From Lineus longissimus (Eukaryota; Nemertea; Pilidiophora; Heteronemertea; Lineidae), in the NCBI RefSeq assembly GCF_910592395.1, contig NC_088322.1:4461431-4525430 (forward strand): a stretch of DNA of 64,000 nucleotides, read 5' to 3'. Positions 57,706-64,000 of the stretch are shown here, in pieces (position 1 is the stretch's first letter; the number at the start of each line of letters is the position of its first letter). The notes under the pieces are model-generated. The model did no database searches. It saw nothing but the letters and a program-made list of their open reading frames with translations, and was not told the origin of the DNA. Position numbers and translations under genes: made by a program.

Positions 57706-58872
57706 CTATCTGGGACAGAAAGTCGTCTGTCGCTTGTTCGCTTTCGAAATAAGCAATCCTCCTAAGTAGGACACTCCAGCAGCCCGGGTTAAGTTTTTCT
57801 CGTATCTGGCTAATGTATCGAATGTGTTGAACTCGAAGAATTGGGTCCTGGTCTCAATTGCATCTCTAGCGCTGGGGGCCCATGTCCACAGTGGATTGTT
57901 GGTGGTGATGAGGACTGGCGTTCTCCGGAGTGTTTGGTCGCCTCCATACTTCACGGCCACCTTGGTCTCGGCCCCTTCTAATACCAATTTCATCTTTTCT
58001 ATGATTTCTACGTTCCACATAGGCTCCTCAATTAGTATGATCCTTTTTCTCAGAGCCGGTTGGAGGTAGAACGCATACGATCCGGATGTTTGAATTTCTC
58101 CATAGTCCCCTTGTGTTAACTCCGCTATACTCCTTGCCACGAACGACTTGCCGCTGTTAGGCGGCCCGATGAAGCACACCGTGTTTTTTTTAGGAAGTTT
58201 GTTATCCATTGCCAGTTCGATTGAATTGACGAAGTCCCACCATTTTATTCCGTTGAATGAGCACAGATCCTCAACCAGTTGCGCAGATTTCTCTACCGAC
58301 AGATATTTGGCCGATTCATTCATGTTCGAGCCCGCTTTATATTCGTCTGCCATCTCTCTGAAGGTTCGGTCCCTTTTATCCGCCCGGTATCGTTCGAGGG
58401 ATTTTGCGAAAAGTCTCTCAAATTGGTGTTCAGCATGTAAACTTCTCACCTCTTGGGCATCCTCGGATAGTGTATCCTCCTTTGAATAGTGGAAGAGTAA
58501 GTCCACTGGATCTAAACACCCGCTCTTTTCTATGAAATATTGTATCCTGGATACCTTCTGTTCAGTTTTGGTCTGGGATGTATGGTTGACTTTCCACTCC
58601 ATTCTTCGGGCTGCCTTCTCCCGGCTTCTCACCATGCCTTCGTCGTCTTCGAGGGCCTGCTTACGTATAGTGGCCATTTCGTGCGTTGTCACCGCTAAAT
58701 GCTTCTTGTCGTCTTGTAGCATATAAAGCCCGAAAGCGTGGCTGTCGAAGCAACTGTTGGTCTTTATGTAACCCTGCGTGTCATTCATCACCCTCCGGAT
58801 ATTTTGCAAGTGCCTGTTGTTATCGTATCTGCTGTTGGTAAAATGGACGATTGCTACACAAAGTCCAACCAC
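57706..58872 (-). pseudogene. Parvovirus NS1-like replication protein, frameshifted
   Basis: 388 codons from ATG 58872. A probable remnant of the HUH nuclease region is at the N-terminus, with a Y-x-x-K motif (YIKTN, residue about 35); the frame is open upstream without ATG and contains H-x-H text, so the start is probably lost. The superfamily-3 helicase core is complete: Walker A GPPNSGKS (about 237), Walker B RIILIEEPMW (about 271) and motif C PVLITTNN (about 314). The last about 15 residues are off-frame: a coding-like frame ending at the GGCCTTTAA near 57645-57653 takes over after an indel near 57770. NS1 nicks and unwinds parvoviral DNA. Probably an endogenous parvovirus fragment. Confidence 0.75.
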
Positions 58873-59519
58873 GAACCGGAAGGTGTGGGCGTGTTGTCTA
58901 CGTGTACAATTTATTGTTGAGTTTGTTAATACCCAACATTTTTATTATAAAAGGAGGGTTTGTGTGCGAAAATTTCCAGTTTGGTAATAAACATTTCTAC
59001 TGCGAACACCGATTTTCTTGTAACACTGTGTGAGACCAAATTTTTACCAACATGGAACATTTTCCTGTGTCGTCTATGCGAGGATTTGTCATGACAAATT
59101 GACAATTCGAGACAATTTTGGATAGAAGGATGCAAACGACTAGATGTTAAATCCAATACGTCAGAGGTCTATCCTTCACAACAGCATCAAAAGTCACCGT
59201 AATGTCGAATTTTTGGATTTAAATGAAGCAACATATATAAAGAGGAGACTCAGCTCACTTGCGTCCGAACTTTATGGCTGTAGCCGCAGACAGCACTTAA
59301 AAACCTGGAAGTTGGCAGAGACTCCCTCGGCTGGACAGAACATTAAATTTGAAATCTTTCTTCCCGCCCGTCAAGAGAATGTATGGTAATCCATGCAAAA
59401 GACCTGGTAGCGTACTGCCTGAAAATAGAGGATAAAGGGAGAATGAATGAAAATCTCGCATCGGATAAAATATACGATAGGGATTATTACTATATGTATA
59501 AAGAGAACTGCGAAAAGCG
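58873..59519. other. Spacer without supported gene
   Basis: Upstream side of the NS1-like gene. Short frames only; no repeats recognised. Confidence 0.4.
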
Positions 59520-59681
59520 TTGCAGCCGAACGAGGATTTTTTTCTATTTGTTGTTACGACGGCGTCTATAGATACATTGCTCACTGGATCGTATCATTGT
59601 TTTGCAGACGTTTCTTCTGTATTCAATATTTTGCCACTTCCGATTACCATACAACTGAGAAATATCCAGGCAAAAAGTATA

Positions 59682-60071
59682 ATGGAAACCTCCGAACACA
59701 CAGAAAAGCATCGGGTCTATTGCTATCTATGTTCATTGTGTAATAAGAATATCTCAAATCTACCACGTCATTTGAGAGATTTTCATAAGTTCGATCGCCG
59801 TGCATCACTCAAGTTTTCGCAGCAACAAAAAGAGCAAAACCAACGAAAGATCAATAGTAATCAAACACGTGACAATGTCGAGTGCAATAACGACGCATAT
59901 GGTTTTTTCAGCATACATCAGTGTCCGGTTGAAGATTGTTTCAGCATGGTTAAACGTATTGATAAGCATCTACTTGGTAGCAAACATAAAATCAAACGAT
60001 CAGATCCCATATACGGTCACTATATAAACTTGGCTAAATTGCAAAAAGTTTGCTTCATCGTCGTTGTGTAG
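59682..60071 (+). pseudogene. Zinc-finger N-terminal part of a tyrosine-recombinase gene
   Basis: From ATG 59682 there are two C2H2-like fingers: CSLCNKNISNLPRHLRDFH and, near 59925, C-P-V-E-D-C then H-x4-H. It runs out of frame after an A5 tract near 60044; the recombinase frame then continues. It fits the fused zinc-finger/recombinase genes of eukaryotic mobile elements. Confidence 0.55.
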
Positions 60072-61341
60072 TAAACAATCTAATGAACAGCACTGCAAAT
60101 CAGAAATAACAAACGTTACAAGCGGCGAAGATGGTGTTCCGTCTGATCCATGGGCAAATGCGACAGTACAATCTGACAGCGTTAATAATCATCAACTTGC
60201 CAACGAGATTACAGCTTTTGGACGTTGGCTACAGACGTTTGGCGGCGGTGAAAAAAACGAACGTCAAGCCTTGCAGGCCGTAAAACATGTTGAAATAATT
60301 AGTGATATCTACGGTCATGACTTCAGTGCTAACCTCGTGAGTGTAAAATTACAAGAGATCGAAAACAAATTTATTTCTCTCTCTCTCAAAACAAAAACAG
60401 CCAGTACGGTTAAGAACTACTTACTTGATTTTAAAAAGTTTGTGGAGTACGGAAAACTTCTCGATAAAGACTGGATTACATCGGAAACAGTTGAACGGAT
60501 CGTCAAACAAATCCAAATTTGGAATAGCTCTTTGAAGAAGAAAATCATGGAACGCGCGGCTGTAATGAGGCTCAAACATCGACGAGCCCTTGTAACAACG
60601 AATCATATCAAGCTATATCTGAGAGGCAAACGGGCAATCATTGGCCACAAGATATTACGTGATTATTTGAGGAAAGATGGATGCGCGAAGAATACCTATG
60701 AACGTCGCCATGGCGATCGTCTCCGTTTTGTTCGAGCCCGAAACTATTTAATTCTTCTGTTGAGTCTCAACAACGCGACACGTTCTGGACCTATAATAAA
60801 CATGAAAGTTGATGAAGTAGATGCTGCTCTGGAAAACGTTTACCTTGACAGACATGTAGTCAATGTTGTTCAGCATAAAACAATGTCGCTCTACGGTGCT
60901 GCCCAACTATCATTAAACTGTTATAATTTCAAACTTCTGAAGGCATTCATCGATCACATTCGTCCTCTGATTCCAAGTTTTGAAGAAACGAGACACAGTC
61001 ACCCAACATTAAATGTCTTCTTGTCGTGGAGTGGTCGGACTTTGAATCAAAGTCAATTGTCCAACATCATTTCCAGTGAACTTTCTACCTCCTCCAACAA
61101 AGCAAGTCGAACGAGTTGTACGGTGCTCAGAAAATCTGTGGTGTCGACAATGCTAGAATCTGATATCGGCGCTAGTAACGAGCGTGGTTTGGCTAATTTG
61201 ATGAAACACTCTGACGCGATGCAGAAACGAACATACGATGTAAGGTGTTCTGACCGTAACATGGCTAGAATGTCTAATCTTGTATGGAAATTCATGACCG
61301 AGGGACAAGTTTCTAGTGAAGAGTTAAATCCCCACACCTAA
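60064..61341 (+). mobile_element. Tyrosine recombinase of a eukaryotic (Crypton- or DIRS-like) element
   Basis: 425 codons opened by TTG; the natural start is upstream in the zinc-finger frame. A core-binding helical region (about 60-170) precedes a catalytic domain with the R of NATRSG (about 240), a second R in T-V-L-R-K-S (about 355, His-to-Thr in the H-x-x-R position), H of MKHSD (about 381) and Y of KRTYDV (about 390). The Arg/Arg/His/Tyr spacing matches tyrosine recombinases, with Tyr nine residues after His. No reverse transcriptase is nearby, favouring a Crypton-like element. Ends not located. Confidence 0.65.
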
Positions 61342-61589
61342 AATAACCAATTTTTCTCCAAGTTCTCTCATGTAACCGGGAGGAAACGTTGTAGTCGGAG
61401 GACCGGGAGTAATGAAACTATAAAATTTCTGAGAACTGGGAGTAAACAACAAAAACAACTTACAAAACAAACGTATTTAAATATTATCTCTTCATGAATT
61501 GAACAATATTTATGTTATTTTAGCCATGAATATGATCTGAGATGACAATAATCTATTTTGTTCTTTGTTTTGTGTTTGTAGAGTGTCCC

Positions 61590-62070
61590 ACCCAAAAAAA
61601 AATAGTTTTTGCGCAAAAAACTTAGTTTTTGTGGATAAAATATAGGTTTTTTTGACAAAAACTAAGTTTTTTGAGCATGTCCAGTTATTCAAGAAACCTA
61701 TATTTTCTACAAAAATACTGGTTTTATTGAACAAAAACTAAGTTTTTGTATAAAACCAGGTTTTTTAAGCATAAATATAGGTTTTTTGGCCGTTTGTCCA
61801 GTTATTGCCGAAAAACTAACATTTTTAGTCAAAAAACTAAGTTTTTTACTGAAGATTATAAAACCTATATTTTAGGGTAAAAAACTTAGTTTTATTGCAA
61901 AAAACCAGATTTTATTGTAAAAATATAAGTTTTATGGCAAAAACTAGGTTTTATGCTCAAAAAACTTAGTTTTTGTCAAAAAACCTATATTTTATCCACA
62001 AAAACCTATATTTTTGCGCATAAAACTAGGTTTTAGTGCAAAAATATAGGTTTTTTGAATAACTGGACAA
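61590..62070. repeat. AT-rich nested palindromes
   Basis: Many copies of AAAAACTAAGTTTTT and AAACCTATATTTT in both orientations. TGTCCAGTTATTCAAGAAACC near 61679 pairs with its inverse near 62045-62069, so the block can fold as one large hairpin. No coding content. Confidence 0.7.
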
Positions 62071-62104
62071 TCCGCTTGCCATAGACGTCACGATTTTTTA
62101 ATTT

Positions 62105-62185
62105 CCCAAATGTGAAGTCAGATTTTAAAAATGTTAATTAACAAAGTCTTAATTAACATTTTTAAAATCTGACTTCACATTTGGG
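62105..62185. repeat. Perfect 37-bp-arm inverted repeat
   Basis: 62105-62141 and 62149-62185 are exact inverted copies (arms begin CCCAAATGTGAAGTCAG) around a 7-base spacer. It could be a terminal hairpin of a transposon or a rearrangement hotspot. Confidence 0.85.
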
Positions 62186-62413
62186 CTCTTCTCCTCATCA
62201 ATACCTACGCAAATCATCATCCCGTTCCCAACTCATGTTGTTCAATTATCGAATTTTTGAAAATACAATATTCTCAAGAACACCGATACAAAACACACAG
62301 AACTGATTCTCTGCACTGAGAAACATCACAAGAGCATAGTACAAGCCTTTAAATGTCGTTATCTAACGTGAAAAGGCCCACGTAGAAAAATACCAAAAAT
62401 GCCAGATAAAGAA

Positions 62414-64000
62414 GGCCATGACCATGACCATGACCATGACCATGACCATGACCATGACCATGACCATGACCATGACCATGACCATGACCATGACCATGAC
62501 CATGACCATGACCATGACCATGACCATGACCATGACCATGACCATGACCATGACCATGACCATGACCATGACCATGACCATGACCATGACCATGACCATG
62601 ACCATGACCATGACCATGACCATGACCATGACCATGCCCATGACCATGACCATGACCATGACCATGACCATGACCATGACCATGACCATGACCATGACCA
62701 TGACCATGACCATGACCATGACCATGACCATGACCATGACCATGACCATGACCATGACCATGACCATGACCATGACCATGACCATGACCATGACCATGAC
62801 CATGACCATGACCATGACCATGACCATGACCATGACCATGACCATGACCATGACCATGACCATGACCATGACCATGACCATGACCATGACCATGACCATG
62901 ACCATGACCATGACCATGACCATGACCATGACCATGACCATGACCATGACCATGACCATGACCATGACCATGACCATGACCATGACCATGACCATGACCA
63001 TGACCATGACCATGACCATGACCATGACCATGACCATGACCATGACCATGACCATGACCATGACCATGACCATGACCATGACCATGACCATGACCATGAC
63101 CATGACCATGACCATGACCATGACCATGACCATGACCATGACCATGACCATGACCATGACCATGACCATGACCATGACCATGACCATGACCATGACCATG
63201 ACCATGACCATGACCATGACCATGACCATGACCATGACCATGACCATGACCATGACCATGACCATGACCATGACCATGACCATGACCATGACCATGACCA
63301 TGACCATGACCATGACCATGACCATGACCATGACCATGACCATGACCATGACCATGACCATGACCATGACCATGACCATGACCATGACCATGACCATGAC
63401 CATGACCATGACCATGACCATGACCATGACCATGACCATGACCATGATCATGACCATGATCATGACCACGACGACGACGATCATGACGATGACGATGACG
63501 ATGACGGTGAGGATGAGGATGACGATGATCATGATGATGATGATGACGATGACGATATCAATGCACATGACGACGACGACGATGACAATGACGACGATGA
63601 TGACGATGACAATGACGACGATGATGACGATAATGACGATGACGACGATGACGATGACGATGACGATGACCATGACCATGACCATGACCATGACCATGAC
63701 CATGACCATGACCATGACCATGACCATGGACCATGGACCATGACCATGACCATGACCATGACCATGACCATGACCATGACCAGACCATGACCATGACCAT
63801 GACCATGACCATGACCAAACCATGACCATGACCATGACCATGACCATGACCATGACCATGATCATGACCATGATCATGACCACGACGACGACGATCATGA
63901 CGATGACGATGACGATGACGGTGAGGATGAGGATGACGATGATCATGATGATGATGATGACGATGACGATAACAATGCACATGACGACGACGACGACGAC
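62414..64000. repeat. GACCAT hexamer satellite with higher-order duplication
   Basis: About 1 kb of near-perfect 6-bp repeats (one variant near 62635), then a degenerate GAY-rich block from about 63446, more hexamers, and a second copy of the degenerate block from about 63860 (offset 414 bases), running off the window. All open frames through it are repeat artefacts. Confidence 0.95.

Noticed and set aside
62399-63982. Long His-Asp, Met-Thr and Val-Met open frames
   Set aside because: Direct consequence of the 6-bp repeat, which has no stop in any frame.
1-64000. tRNA or rRNA genes
   Set aside because: No cloverleaf with proper A and B boxes or rRNA core text was found; the only tRNA-like text is the SINE remnant near 8.1 kb.

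Overview
The window looks like a large stretch of an invertebrate herpesvirus (malacoherpesvirus-like) joined to, and locally interrupted by, host-type DNA. The best direct evidence is an assemblin-type protease (21851-23194) with its catalytic His and Ser at expected spacing, a same-frame scaffold-like ORF behind it (20558-21841), a 1348-residue probable major capsid protein (41216-45262) followed by triplex-sized genes, several large surface glycoproteins, RING-finger and ankyrin-like genes, and long inverted repeats flanking a unique segment. No DNA polymerase, terminase or helicase is in view, so family assignment rests on the capsid genes and overall architecture.

Layout. 255-1231 and 16140-17116 are 977-bp inverted repeats enclosing a 14.9-kb unique segment, like the short segment of a class E herpesvirus genome. 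That segment holds accessory regulators: two ankyrin-like genes, a RING protein with SUMO-interacting motifs, an ETS-domain transcription factor, a Gln-rich membrane or tegument-like protein, a protein ending in a SOCS box, and a second RING protein. About 3.3 kb (6778-10052) inside it has no viral signature. From 17.9 to 55.5 kb runs a structural block: tegument-like ORF, scaffold and protease, small membrane proteins, an ankyrin-like paralogue broken by a frameshift, a short host-like interval (27.0-28.2 kb), a large glycoprotein, a 1270-residue protein, a sushi-domain glycoprotein, capsid genes, a coiled-coil protein, a Pro-rich/acidic protein and an SR/Lys-rich protein. From about 56 kb the viral signature stops: a MITE with target-site duplication, a parvovirus NS1-like replication gene, a zinc-finger/tyrosine-recombinase element, AT-rich palindromes and a GACCAT hexamer satellite follow.

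The most striking theme is regulatory. The virus-like segment encodes its own ETS factor, with both DNA-contacting arginines present, and its intergenic DNA is saturated with GGAAGT/ACTTCC, the ETS core site, often as convergent pairs forming hairpins next to a conserved TTAGAAAATTTTC box. This suggests a self-contained ETS regulon. Two ubiquitin-pathway adaptors (a RING with SUMO-interacting motifs, and a SOCS box) suggest host protein-degradation control.

Many genes are interrupted by one frameshift or one in-frame stop while their neighbours are long and intact. Both in-frame stops are one C-to-T step from a sense codon, and several frameshifts sit in homopolymers. Either this is a recently endogenised copy beginning to decay, or the assembly carries indel errors. 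I cannot separate these from one sequence.
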